From assembly GCA_022496205.1 (NCBI GenBank), contig WTXD01000130.1, forward strand, positions 1 through 33,816: DNA of 33,816 nt. Direction: 5' to 3'. Positions 1 to 8,812 of the stretch are shown in pieces (the first letter of the stretch is position 1; each line of letters opens with the position of its first letter). The DNA comes from Gloeopeniophorella convolvens (Eukaryota > Basidiomycota > Agaricomycetes > Russulales). A program made the position numbers and the translations under genes. The notes beneath the pieces were generated by a model. It was not told the origin of the DNA and ran no database searches. It saw only the letters and a list, made by a program, of their open reading frames with translations.

Positions 1-1038
1 GTAGGTCGGTTCCGAGGAAGCAGGCGCGCACGCGGGATACAAGTGTGCGGTTCAGGCGTTCAGCAACACCATTCTGCGATGGGGAGTCATGCACAGTGAG
101 TTCGTGCTTCGTTCCGTGGCTCGCGAGGTAGTCCTTGAACTCCGTGGACATATACTCGCCACCACGATCGGTTCGCAGAATTTTGATCTTTACGTGGCGG
201 TGCGCTTCCACCCAGGCCTTGAACATGGTGTAGGCCTTGAAGACATCGCTCTTGGCGGCTAGGAAGTATAGCGTGACCTCGCGCGAGTACTCGTCGGTGA
301 ACGTAAGCATGTATTCACGTCCACCAATGCTGTGGACAGGTGCTTGCCCCCAGACGTTGGAATGCACACGTCCACCGTAGACTGTGGCGCACGGTGTCGT
401 ACTCTCTTTTGGGAAGGGTGCTTCCGAGGGTTTGGCCCGCTGGCACTCGATGCAGAGTGTGGCAGCGGCGCGCGGGTTGGTAAGTCGGATTCCAGCGACC
501 ATTCCGCGTCTGACAGCCTCCCGACAGGCCTCCACGCCGACATGACCAAGACGGCGGTGCAAGTCGTCGATTGACACCGCAAGGTCGGGTTTTGAAGCCA
601 CGGCTGCAACTGCTGGTGCCGCAAGATCTCCCCCTGGCATGGCGATTCGGTATAACCCATCAGATAGGGGGATCCGTGCGATTTCGACGCCACATGGTGA
701 GGTGATGATGGAGGTGCCGCCGCGCTGCATAAGAGTGTAACCAGCGTGGTCCATGAGCGATGTGGAGATCAGGGTGAAGGCGAGTCCAGGATAGTACAGA
801 ACGTCCTTCAGGAGAGCTCGTGTCGATGAGTTTCCGTCTGGCAGGTCGAGTTCAATGTTCCCCCGCCCAACTGCTGAGAAATCGCGCTTGTCCGCAGCCG
901 TGATTGGCGTTGGTGCGATAGGCTCAAAGTTCTGGAAGAGATCTCAGTACGGTGAGATGTGGACAGTGCAACCGCTGTCCAGAATGGCCATCCGGGTGCC
1001 AGGAGTGACGTAGCCAGCAAAACCGATGGCTGTAAAGG
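1..1038 (-). pseudogene. Copia-1 pol fragment: protease, pre-integrase and integrase (partial, broken)
   Basis: Reading the minus strand from 1038 to the left edge gives a Ty1/Copia pol. The aspartic protease active site appears as AILDSGCTVHISPY (about 990-949). The pre-integrase zinc-binding region follows with DDLHRRLGH and CIECQRAKPS, then integrase core motifs TDEYSREVTLYF, RTDRGGEYMS and HDSPSQNGVAERLNRT. Reverse transcriptase and RNase H would lie beyond the window. The frame is open apart from a TGA at 944-946, just after the protease motif (TCA CCG TAC TGA GAT), where the family normally has Tyr-Arg, so CGA-to-TGA is likely. The 5' end is separated from its gag by the solo LTR at 1039-1564. 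Removing that LTR and one target copy restores a continuous reading (EAFTAIGFAGYVTPGT). The domains are certain; the copy is dead. Confidence 0.88.
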
Positions 1039-1564
1039 TGTTGAGACGGACAGGACTCAGGACAGGAAGGACGTCTCTGATTAGATTAGATAAGGGACTC
1101 GGTGATCTGCGAGCTATCTGATCTACAATGTATATGACATCATTATGTTCTAGCCCCTAAGGCTGTACCTACTTTCGTTCCTGTTCTAGATTCTTCCGGG
1201 CTCTTCCATGACCCACATGCAGTTCCGGGTTGACCCACCTGCAGTTCCGGTCGACCCACTTTAGTTCCGCTTTCACATGGGTCTCTGGTTATCACATGTT
1301 GCTGTTGTTTATCACATGCAAACCACACTCCTTTTGTGTATATAAAGGACGCTGTTTTCGCCCTTGTAGCCTCAGTCTGTTGACTTCACTGACTGAGGCA
1401 AGTACTTTACTTCCGGAACTTCCGGACTTGCGCTTACCTAGTTACTTTAGCTTTGCTCTTGCTTGCCTAGGTATTGCGCCAATGACATTTAGTCTGTTGA
1501 CTTCACTGACTGAGCTTTGCTCTTGCTTGCCTAGTTGGCACCCTGTTTCTGCTGCGCTTCAACA
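1039..1564 (+). mobile_element. Solo Copia-type LTR, family A, with 5-bp target duplication
   Basis: The element begins TGTTGAGACGG and ends GCGCTTCAACA. It is flanked on both sides by AAAGG (1034-1038 and 1565-1569), a perfect 5-bp target-site duplication, so this is a solo LTR left by recombination. A TATA box (TATATAAA, 1339-1346) precedes the predicted cap site at A1374 in a TCAGTC context. Downstream are an exon-intron-exon module and its intronless copy (annotated separately). It resembles LTR family B in termini, TATA context and hairpin but is diverged in much of U3 and in exon2. It interrupts Copia-1 between gag and protease. Confidence 0.93.
1374..1534 (+). other. LTR-A leader: predicted intron plus tandem spliced copy
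   Basis: Exon1 is 1374-1397 and starts at the predicted cap site. A 53-nt intron-like segment 1398-1450 begins GCAAGT, has CTTAC about 18 nt before its end, and ends TTTAG. Exon2 is 1451-1470. A spacer starting GTATTG (1471-1490) follows. Then 1491-1534 repeats exon1 and exon2 joined, identical over 44/44 bases and lacking exactly the intron-like segment. The second copy ends in TAG and is followed by TTGGCACC. So the spacer plus second copy (1471-1534, 64 nt) also reads as a GT-AG intron. Sequence relations are seen directly; splicing is inferred. Confidence 0.8.
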
Positions 1565-2603
1565 AAAGGCTTCCGGGTTTGTGCCCTTTGGGGTGACGTC
1601 CTGCTTCATCTCCGCGCTGTTCGCAGATCCCTGCGAACCTTTCGACTGCGCGTTCCCCCCACTTCCGCACTTCCACCCTGCTGACCGTTTCTATCACCAG
1701 ACCCCTTCGATTTGTCCCTAGCGCGCTGCTTCGAAGACTTGCAGTCGCGCTTGATGTGGCCCGTCTTGCCACACTTGAAACAGGTGCGCTTGTCTGTTGA
1801 TTTGGATGATTTGCTGCCACCTGAGCTGCCGCCGGCTTTGTCTGGCAGTGTGAATGAGTACAGCACCAGATCCGATCCGCTGGAAGGTTCACCACGTCGA
1901 TTTGACGCATTTTCGATTTGCCGACAATGTACTCGCTAGCAGCATGGTTCATGACCATTGAGGGGGTGAGCGACCTCCCTGCAACTTCTGCTGCTGCCGT
2001 GATTGATGCGAACAGGTAGCTGTACGTTTTCGGCAACGATTTGACCAGGATTGCAGCGTACTCGTCGTCCTCGAGTCTGACTCCCATGCCTGAAAGTTCT
2101 TCATGCATGTACCACATGCGATCAAGGTGCTCCCGTACGTTCGTGGTTTCAGCACACTTTGCAAGGTTGATCCGATTTCACAGATCGTTGACGACAGCCT
2201 GCGTGCGGCCTTCGAAGTCGGAACGGAGGGCCTCCCACATCTCCTGAGCGGTGTTGAGATGCTGAATCCGAATCAGGATCATGTCGGATAAGGTGGTGAG
2301 GAGCTGCTGTTTGACAATGAACTCCCAGGTCTCCCAATCGTCCATGGCTAGCTCGTAAGCTACCATTGCTTTCTCGTACTCCTCCTTCTCGTCTTTGGTG
2401 GCGCCCTTTGCAGGTGCTGCCGGTTCAGCAGGTGCCTTCACGCATCCATCAAGGTGCCGATGGAGGAGCCCACGCGACCCGAGTGACGTTGTGATGCGAC
2501 TCTTGTACGTGACCCAGTTTGCACCATTCGGGAGAAGTCGGGGGATGGAGAGGAGAGATGAGGATTGGGAAAGGAGGGTATCGGGGATAGCTTCAGGGCC
2601 CAT
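1565..2603 (-). pseudogene. Copia-1 gag with CCHC zinc knuckle (broken)
   Basis: The start ATG at 2603-2601 lies inside the primer-binding site directly after the 5' LTR. The N-terminal part (2603-2178) contains the usual capsid-like helical region (NGANWVTYKSRI, WETWEFIVKQQL, EMWEALRSDF). A TGA at 2178-2180 interrupts it, and the frame then continues with NRINLAKCAETTNVREHL and the segment LDRMWYMHEELSGMGVRL. A frameshift near 1866 moves the reading to the frame carrying the nucleocapsid zinc knuckle CFKCGKTGHIKRDC (CX2CX4HX4C, about 1790-1750), followed by a basic Lys/Arg/Gly-rich tail. A second frame change is needed before the protease. Gag would form the virus-like particle that packages element RNA. 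Identity is firm; the copy cannot make intact Gag. Confidence 0.88.
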
Positions 2604-2607
2604 AACC
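2593..2607 (-). promoter_or_regulatory. Copia primer-binding site, initiator tRNA-Met anticodon-arm type
   Basis: Immediately inside the LTR end (CAACA) the minus strand reads GGTTATGGGCCC. This is complementary to GGGCCCATAACC, the anticodon arm and loop of eukaryotic initiator tRNA-Met with its CAT anticodon. Drosophila copia and yeast Ty5 are primed by that half-tRNA region rather than by the tRNA 3' end. The gag ATG pairs with the anticodon. The same block recurs at 13011-13022. Confidence 0.75.
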
Positions 2608-2815
2608 TGTTGAGCAACGGTTTCGGTGGCGGGGGAACTAGATAATAAGCAGACGACTCAGTCTCTGACAAGAAGACTCAGATTGCACTTTGTATGTACC
2701 TAGATAATAAGCAGACGACTATCTAGAGTGAGAAAAGACATTTGGAATAGAAGTACTGTAAGCTACTCACCTCAGTCTCTGACAAGAAGACTGAGGTATT
2801 ACATTGGGCAAGCGT
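2608..2815 (-). mobile_element. 5' LTR remnant of Copia-1, family E
   Basis: On the plus strand it starts TGTTGAGCAACGG next to the primer-binding site. Read on the minus strand it holds the 3' part of an LTR: a leader module with intron-like segment, the intronless copy, then a C-rich tail ending CAACA. The outer (U3) boundary is not visible. No TATA box is seen about 30 nt upstream of the cap position, and beyond about 2815 the sequence looks unrelated, so U3 is probably truncated. The end coordinate is approximate. Confidence 0.7.
2638..2792 (-). other. LTR-E leader: predicted GT-AG intron plus tandem spliced copy
   Basis: On the minus strand exon1 is 2792-2771. A 52-nt segment 2770-2719 begins GTGAGT, has CTCAC about 15 nt before its end, and ends GATAG. 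Exon2 is 2718-2700. The spacer 2699-2679 begins GTACAT. The joined copy 2678-2638 equals exon1 (22/22) plus exon2 (19/19) with the segment missing, and ends CTAG before TTCCCCC. This is the same layout as LTR families A and B, here with a canonical GT donor. Confidence 0.8.
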
Positions 2816-2999
2816 TGAAGCTATGCCCCCGGAGTTGAATTATTATCGAGTGAAATCAGTAATTGATCAAAACGGCCGCTATCGGCTTTGCATTCGAGTC
2901 CGCGTTGGTACGACCGGGAACGCGTCGGCGCAAGCGCCGGTCCGGCCCGGGCTCTCGCGCGACTTGCGTGTTTGCCAACTCCAACACAAGAGAGAAACA

Positions 3000-3365
3000 T
3001 ACAATGCTCTTCTGCGTTCTCGATACGCACCGTTCAGGTCAAGTAAAATGAATACCTAAGCATCGATGTCAGCGAATATACGAGTGCGGGAGGCTCACAA
3101 GACTCACAACCATGGGTACATCGGATAATGTAACAACCACGAGCCACACGAGGCCCTGATTGTATAAAAAGCGCCGGATTCCGCCCGCGCTCCACTCGCC
3201 GTCCCAACGGAGCAGCCCGCCAAGCATCAGCCCCAATAAGGAGATGTCCGTCGCGAGTACGATAAGAACGTTCGCTTTGAACTGGTCCGTGTTAAGCACC
3301 ATGCAGAAGCCATACACCACCGAAAAGATCAATCTTCCTGGGGTTGATTCAGCGACGACTTAGCA
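3000..3365 (-). pseudogene. Fragment of an Agaricomycete multi-pass membrane protein gene
   Basis: The minus strand from about 3350 reads IFSVVYGFCMVLNTDQ, then NVLIVLATDISLLGLMLGGLL, then GGIRRFLYNQGLVWLVVVTL and SDVPMVVSL: three hydrophobic stretches separated by short loops. This matches my memory of an expanded family of small fungal membrane proteins of unknown function. A predicted intron (GTGAGC to GCTTAG, ending near 3060) joins to VFILLDLN, the expected continuation of the family motif, followed by a second donor-like GTGCGT. No convincing downstream exon is found before the Copia-1 LTR at about 2815, and no start exon is found upstream, so the gene is truncated. Confidence 0.5.
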
Positions 3366-4597
3366 GAGGCCACCCTGAATAGTGTAATCAGCTTATCTTT
3401 GTCAGTCAACCATAGGATTGGACAATAATAGATTCCGTTGATTACCAAACACTTCCATCGTATGGACAACTACCCGGGCTGAGTGTGGCCCTAAATACTA
3501 CTCAGGAGCCAGTAAGCGTTGCGCGGAGCGGCATGTAGCACGCCTATCCGTTACAAAACTCAATGACCCTCGGCAACTTCACCAAGTCATCCTGGCGACG
3601 CGACTGAAAGCATCCTCAGGCTTGATGAGCTCTGTCCTGAGGCCTTTGCGGATCCGCGCCCAGTTCCAAATATGTCACCACCGCAAGCTGCCAGAATTCA
3701 GCACTCGGCACTGTACCGGGATCGAATCTCGAGCTTGCGGTTGAGATCACTGAGTACCAGCTCATGATAAGGCGCAGCAGTGGCGGGAGGATATGCACAA
3801 GGCAAGTGATTGGATGGCCCAGGGATTCGGAGTACAAAGCCCCAAAGTGTCACGAACTGTACGATACATTTTCTTTTTCTTCCTTATCGTGACTGTACGA
3901 TACGAGCTCCGTTCCGACTCCATGACTCGGGGATGCTTATCTTTCACCCGTCATACGATTCCTTCATTCTTCTTGACGCGCCCCTTATGCCATTGGGTCC
4001 TTATTGTACTTCTACCTAGGAGACCCACCTTGAGTCCGTTCTGACTCGGTATGACTCGATACTAGGACGTTATGTAAACCATTTCTCTTGTAGTACTTAA
4101 GGCGTAGCAGTTGTACTCTAAAGCCTTAAGCCTGTTCTCCTTTGTCAATCGACGAGGTTACCAGGGAATCCGCGTGAGGGACTTGTTCGCCCAAGCATCG
4201 CGAGGTCTTCAGCTTTGAACTCAACGTACCGGAGGCCGATTGCCTCCAAGCTTCAGACATCACGTCTTATCCAGGATCTCGTGCACATTCCCGTGCGCCT
4301 TCGAGGACCGGCTCACATCGAGACTGACTTACCGAACCTCGCTCGTCTCAGCCCTCGCCAGCTCCGCTCGCGCCGGCTCAGGCTGTGACACAAAGTCTCT
4401 GGGCTTCCTGTGTGGATGCTGACATAGCTGATCCTGAGTTCAAGTTGTCAGACATCTGCGCGCGACAGTTTGAGTTGTCCATCGCTCGTCGTTGTTTTCA
4501 CCAGAGGCTTTGTATCGGTCATTCCGTGACAGCAGTTGCTCAGATGAATGCCATGATGTATTTGATGTTAAAAAAAAACAGTACAGATGCGCACGAA
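3366..4597. other. Spacer with no recognisable gene
   Basis: Only short unconvincing frames occur. Visible structure is limited to a direct repeat ACTGTACGATAC (about 3857 and 3892) and an 8-bp inverted repeat CTTAAGGC/GCCTTAAG (4096-4103, 4123-4130). It lies downstream of the gene 2 stop codon. Confidence 0.6.
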
Positions 4598-4905
4598 CTA
4601 CAGGGTCCCAAGAATCGCTGCCATGCTACCAATCGCACCAGATGACGAGCTCTGTTCATGTGTACCTCCGGGACCACCACCAGTAGGGTTTGCTGCTGTG
4701 TCACCGGGCTGGAAGTCATCTAGGAATGGGTTCGCGATGGGAATGGGCTTGAGCCTTGTGTAGTCGCGTTCGAGAGTCTCGCCGATATACCTAAGTTGAT
4801 AGTGAACAAATTGTGAAGCCTATGTTAGTTCCACATCTTCAAATACGAAAGGGAGACCATAACTTACTTTGACCACCCAGGCGACGACCAAGATACCCCA
4901 AGCTG
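4598..4905 (-). pseudogene. Gene 2, 3' part: C-terminus separated by the Copia-2 insertion
   Basis: The minus strand from 4905 reads LGVSWSSPGWSK, then a donor GTAAGT and a short intron with acceptor TAG near 4792. It then reads YIGETLERDYTRLKPIPI, PFLDDFQPGD and a Gly/Ser-rich tail to a TAG at 4598-4600. Joined to the exon at 13508 it gives ARMQPEQLGVSWSSPGW, the usual C-terminal FW...WS(T/S)PGW...YI..T signature of this family. The Copia element therefore sits inside the codon region after MQPEQ. Flanks AGCTG (4901-4905) and AACTG (13508-13512) are a one-mismatch target duplication. Confidence 0.75.
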
Positions 4906-5390
4906 TGTTGAAGTGCAGCAGAGGGTGGAGTGACAACTGAAGGACACAGAGTGACGCTCAGTCAGAGAAGGTCAAAAGACTTATACATTAGTGCAATACC
5001 TGAAGGACACAGAGTGACGCTACAAGGTAGGGTAAGCATAAGGTAGAAGTGAAAGGAGCGGTAGTGTACTTGCCTCAGTCAGAGAAGGTCAAAAGACTGA
5101 GGCTACAGAGGCGAAGAAAGAGGTCCTTATATACAGTAAGGAGCGACAGATAGCATGTGATAAACACTGCTTAGAAAGCCTAGGAGACCCACATGAAACG
5201 GAGTAAGAGTGGGTACCGGAGTACAAGGTGGGTCATGGAATGCCCTAGAATAGTCCAGAACATGGAAACGAATGTGGGGCTGAGCACAGCCTTAAGTCTA
5301 GAACATTATGTACACAAGATAAGATAGTCCTTGATCATTAGGTCCATATCTAATCTAATCAGAGCCGCCAGGACACTGTCCGTCTCAACA
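4906..5390 (-). repeat. Copia-2 3' LTR (family B, copy B1)
   Basis: 485 bp, TGTTGAAG to CTCAACA on the plus strand, in minus orientation. TATA box at 5133-5126, intron-like segment at 5073-5020 (GCAAGT to TAG), and joined exon1-exon2 copy at 4981-4937. The same layout is present in all three family-B copies of the window. Confidence 0.92.
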
Positions 5391-5402
5391 TCCCCCCGTG
5401 AT
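5391..5402 (-). promoter_or_regulatory. Copia-2 polypurine tract
   Basis: On the minus strand ATCACGGGGGGA lies directly before the 3' LTR start TGTTGAG. This is the expected place for the plus-strand primer of reverse transcription. Confidence 0.75.
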
Positions 5403-5413
5403 CAAGACATCCA

Positions 5414-5609
5414 TCATCCTACTAAACCCATTTGCCCAGAGAGCAGGGAGTGGCGTGATTTGGCAAGTGACTTTGTTAAGCCATCTGCTACCATGTCCTC
5501 TGTCTTGGTGCGAACCAGATCTACGACGTTGTTTTGAACGTACTCGCGGATCTTGTGGTGCTTTAGCTGGATATGTTTGGATCTCCTGCCAGTAACTGGT
5601 TTGCTGGCT
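5414..5609 (-). pseudogene. Copia-2 RNase H C-terminal end
   Basis: The minus strand reads SKPVTGRRSKHIQLKHHKIR, then EYVQNNVVDLVRTKTEDMVA and DGLTKSLAKSRH, ending GQMGLVG and a TAG at 5414-5416. This is the last conserved block of Copia RNase H (the KHI...HHKIRE and D(M)(V/L)AD(G/I)LTK motifs). It continues GDNKGSVDLAL at 8149-8180 across the inserted element. Removing the insertion gives an in-frame join LALASKPVTG. Confidence 0.85.
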
Positions 5610-7379
5610 CTACAAAAACCCCCCTGTCTTACTCCTTGCTTACCGTGCTTACCAGTCTTAGTCATTCTTAGTACTCTTAGATTGTTCTTGAAGCTAAATT
5701 AGGGCCTGCTTGTGGTCATCTTACGACCTCCAGCTTACCTGAGTCTTCTGCTTAGCTTCTGCCTTCCTTACATCTGAAAAACCCTCCCTAATAAGATTGC
5801 ACATAATATTTAATAGATACATCTGCGAGGTCTCCGCCTGCCACAGTCTCCTGTGTGTGCCGCCGCCGATCTCACACTCGCTGCCACCGTTCCCACGCGC
5901 ACCACCACCGCCGTTGTGGCCTTGATCTCGTTGTCGCAGTCGTGGGTGATGGTGCTAGCGTCACTGGTGCCGCTGGCATTGTTGTTGTTGCGGCTGTGCT
6001 ACGTTGCAGCGTGTCGCGACCACTGTCATCGTCATGGGCACACCATGTCGCATCGCCACCGCACTGCGTCGTGCAGCCGCGTCGTCATTGTTGTCGGGGC
6101 CGTGCTGCTCCGCACAGCCTCGCAACGTGGTTGCGGTGCCACCGCTCCCACTCACACGGGGAGCAGACACAGGGCCATGGGGCGGGCCTAGTGGTCAGCG
6201 GGAGTACTACATATTGGGTACACAGGCGCACCTCGTTGCGTCCTTTGCGCCAGGTCATTGGCCATGCCGCAAGCGCCATGAGCACAGCAGGCCGGCGGAG
6301 AGGACGACGAGGGGCGGGCGCGCGGGAGTGTGGCCGTGCCCGAGTGTGACGGCGAGGCACACCTTGTCCGCGTGGCACGGCGCGCCGGTGCATGCGTCGA
6401 GGACAAACGTACTGCCTGGGTGTGGCCCGGGACGCCATCAGCAGCACTCAAACTTGGGCTACTGGTGTGGCTGCGCTCATCAGGGAGTGGCGGTGATTTG
6501 GCGCGGGGTGGTGTCAGCGATGTCGCGGCGATGGCGTGTATTGCGTACGGCCGTCGCTGTTTGGGCTTGCAAAGTTGGCCTCGTGCGCGAAAGATTGCGG
6601 CGGCGGCGTTGTAGCAAACTGGAAGGCCGGCACGATAAGGGACGCGCGCTCGCTGTGTTTGTCCACACAACTTTGCAGTGGTGACCGCACTTTGAGGCGC
6701 GCGTCACTGTGCCACATCGTGGTCGTGTTACGCAGTGAACTCTCCTGCGCCCGCACGTCGGGGTTGTGGTTCGGTGCCAGGTCATGCGAGGCGAGTCATG
6801 GCGGCGTTTTGGCGCCCGGCCAGGCGAATGTGACAAGGATGGACAATAGCAGGTGGGGAGGAGGTTGGTGGGAAAGGCAGTGAGGGAGATGGGGATGGCA
6901 AAAGGGCCGGGGACAGGCGGTTCAGGAGGAGCGGGAACGAGGGAGCGAAGGATAGCGTACCTGCGTGTGCCAGCGCTGACACGCGCGGATCGGTGCAGTG
7001 CTATTTGCGGGCGACGCGGAAGGTGAGGGCGGTGAGCCAGGTGAGGGTGCGCCGGGCGAGCTCGCAGGCAGCGAGCCGGAAAGTGAGCCGGGAGAAGGCG
7101 GCGATATGGGTGCAGGGGACAGGGTTGGGGGCGTACCGTCAGGCGCGGTCGCCGACATCGCCCAGGAGCGCCTGGCGGGGCAGGAGGCGAGGGCTGCGTC
7201 ACGGCACAATTCTTCGTCACTAAGAGGGGCAAAGAGTGAGTGTGGGATAGCGGAGAGTGCGAGTGGGCGGTGGTCAGTACGTGTGAGCGGACAGTGTACA
7301 TAGCAGGTGCACCTTAGTACTTACTACCGTTTTCGAGAAACGACAAGTCGAACTGTTGACTCGCGCGGCAAGAACACAT

Positions 7380-7399
7380 CACGTGTCACGTGTCACGTG
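7380..7399. promoter_or_regulatory. Three evenly spaced CACGTG boxes
   Basis: CACGTG occurs at 7380-7385, 7387-7392 and 7394-7399, a 7-bp tandem (TCACGTG). CACGTG is the core site of bHLH factors such as Cbf1 and Pho4 in fungi. Function here is not shown. Confidence 0.4.
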
Positions 7400-7798
7400 T
7401 GGTGTGTATCCGGCCGAACCCGGTGTCGTACGACTTTCATGATTCCGCACGATGCCACGTTGCTTCACTCTTTTCTCCTCCCTCCATCTTCCCGCATTTC
7501 CCCTCCCCCGTTTCTCCTTCCCTTCCCCTCCTGCCATACCTGCAAGCCCACCACCTGCAAACCAAGGTCAGTATAGGAAGGAGCTGGGGATATGGGTGAG
7601 CATTCAGCACATCCTACACGGTTTTGCTAACTTACTGTTAGTACAACACTTTGCTGGCTTGCTGCTGCCTGCATCTCCCTGTTGGTTCTCGCTCCTCTGA
7701 CTGACATAAGGTATGTCTCCTTCCTGCTCTTTCATGTACTATTGTTGACTTTGTTGAGCACAGTCTCTTTGATCCCCAGCTGGATGACTTGTGGCTGA

Positions 7799-7851
7799 GG
7801 GTTAGGGTTAGGGTTAGGTGTTCAGGGTGAGGGGATATTAGGGTTAGGGTT
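7799..7851 (+). repeat. Interstitial telomere-type repeats (TTAGGG)
   Basis: Three tandem TTAGG(G) units at 7799-7818 are followed by a degenerate stretch, then two more units at 7838-7851. TTAGGG is the telomere repeat of most filamentous fungi. They lie inside the inverted-repeat element, not at a chromosome end. Confidence 0.8.
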
Positions 7852-8148
7852 GACATTAGTTACCTTAATAGTGTATAATGTTAGTAGTATAGTGGAATAT
7901 TAGCTTCCTTTTTACTGCTTCTACATTATAGTGTGATCATGTTTTGACTAGCTTATTCATGTCTTATTGTGTGCCTCATCATTGACAGTTCTTTTTAACT
8001 TCTTTTAAAGATGCCAATAAGATGTAGGTCTTATGACTAGTGTGGCAATTTAGATGGATAAGGAAAAAATAAGCTCAGTTCCCAATAATCACTTACTAAG
8101 AGCAAAAAAGATCTTATTGAGTGTCATAAGAGCAGGGGGTTTTTGTAG

Positions 8149-8812
8149 AGGGCGAGGTCAACTGAACCTTTATTGTCGCCATGCAAGAGGATTGGATCTT
8201 CAACATTGTATCCTAGCTCAGAGTAAAAGCTCTGATACCACGCGGCTTGATTGCCAGTGTCGGTTAAGGCCATGTACTCGGCTTCAGTGGTGCTGAGGGC
8301 GATGGTCTTTTGCTTGCGCGAGGACCAGGAGATTGCGCCTTCTGCTAGAAGGAATACGTAGCCAGAGGTGGAACGATAGTCGTCTGGGTTGTCTCCCCAG
8401 CTTGAGTCGGAGTAACCATAAAGTCCGACCCCATTGGCCCCATCATAGCGGATGCGATAGTTAATAGTCCCCTTGAGGTATTTGAGGACATATTTTGCAA
8501 GGCTTAGATGTTTTGGTGAGGGATTTGCTGCGTACTGGGCAAGGCGTCCCACAGCAAAGGAAATGTCCAGTCTAGTGCCAAGGTTTGCATAGAGCAAACT
8601 TCCGATGAGAGATTGAGAGTACTGTCTCTCTTCAGCGGATGCCTCCTTATCTGACTTGACAAGGTGCACTTCGGCGCCGGCAGGAAGGGGGGTGAGGTTA
8701 GGATCGGCACCATCTAGCTTGAATTGCTTCAGCTTGTGGAGGATATATCCTGACTGGTCAATCTCTAGGCGGCGTAAGGGTCGATCGCGAGTAATGCGAA
8801 CCCCGAGGTAGG
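8149..8812 (-). pseudogene. Copia-2 reverse transcriptase end and RNase H N-terminal part
   Basis: The minus strand carries LIGSLLYANLGTRLDISFAV, GYSDSSWGDNPDDYRSTSGY, SWSSRKQKTIALSTTEAEYM and LLHGDNKGSVDLAL. These are the connection domain and RNase H motifs of Copia (D of YSDSSW, E of STTEAEYM, D of GDN). Upstream it reads GYILHKLKQFKLDGADP up to the solo LTR at 8813. The frame is open over about 540 bases until the inverted-repeat element cuts it at 8148. RNase H degrades the RNA template during cDNA synthesis. Confidence 0.88.

Larger units (their letters stand above)
5610..8148. mobile_element. 2.5 kb element with terminal inverted repeats and internal telomeric repeats, unclassified
   Basis: The left end CTACAAAAACCCCC (from 5610) and right end GGGGGTTTTTGTAG (8135-8148) are perfect 14-bp inverted repeats, extending imperfectly to about 23 bp (TG.TCTTA). 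They precisely bound an insertion in the RNase H frame of Copia-2. The interior is GC-rich and low-complexity at about 5850-7300, carries three CACGTG boxes near 7380 and TTAGGG repeats near 7800, and turns AT-rich at 7860-8130. No transposase or other known protein is seen, so it looks non-autonomous. A target duplication is not evident: the left flank is GGCT, the right flank AGGG. The class is unknown. Confidence 0.65.

Noticed and set aside
259..693. A 144-codon minus-strand frame over Copia-1.
   Set aside because: It is a shadow of the integrase frame, which runs through the same bases with clear motifs.
5853..7301. Several long frames (up to 273 codons) in the GC-rich core of the inverted-repeat element as genes.
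   Set aside because: Overlapping frames in all phases, low-complexity Arg/Pro/Ala-rich translations and no recognisable motif; typical of GC-rich non-coding DNA.
7799..7851. TTAGGG repeats as an actual chromosome end or an assembly join at a telomere.
   Set aside because: Only five clear units, interrupted, and enclosed by a bounded insertion in a continuous Copia element.
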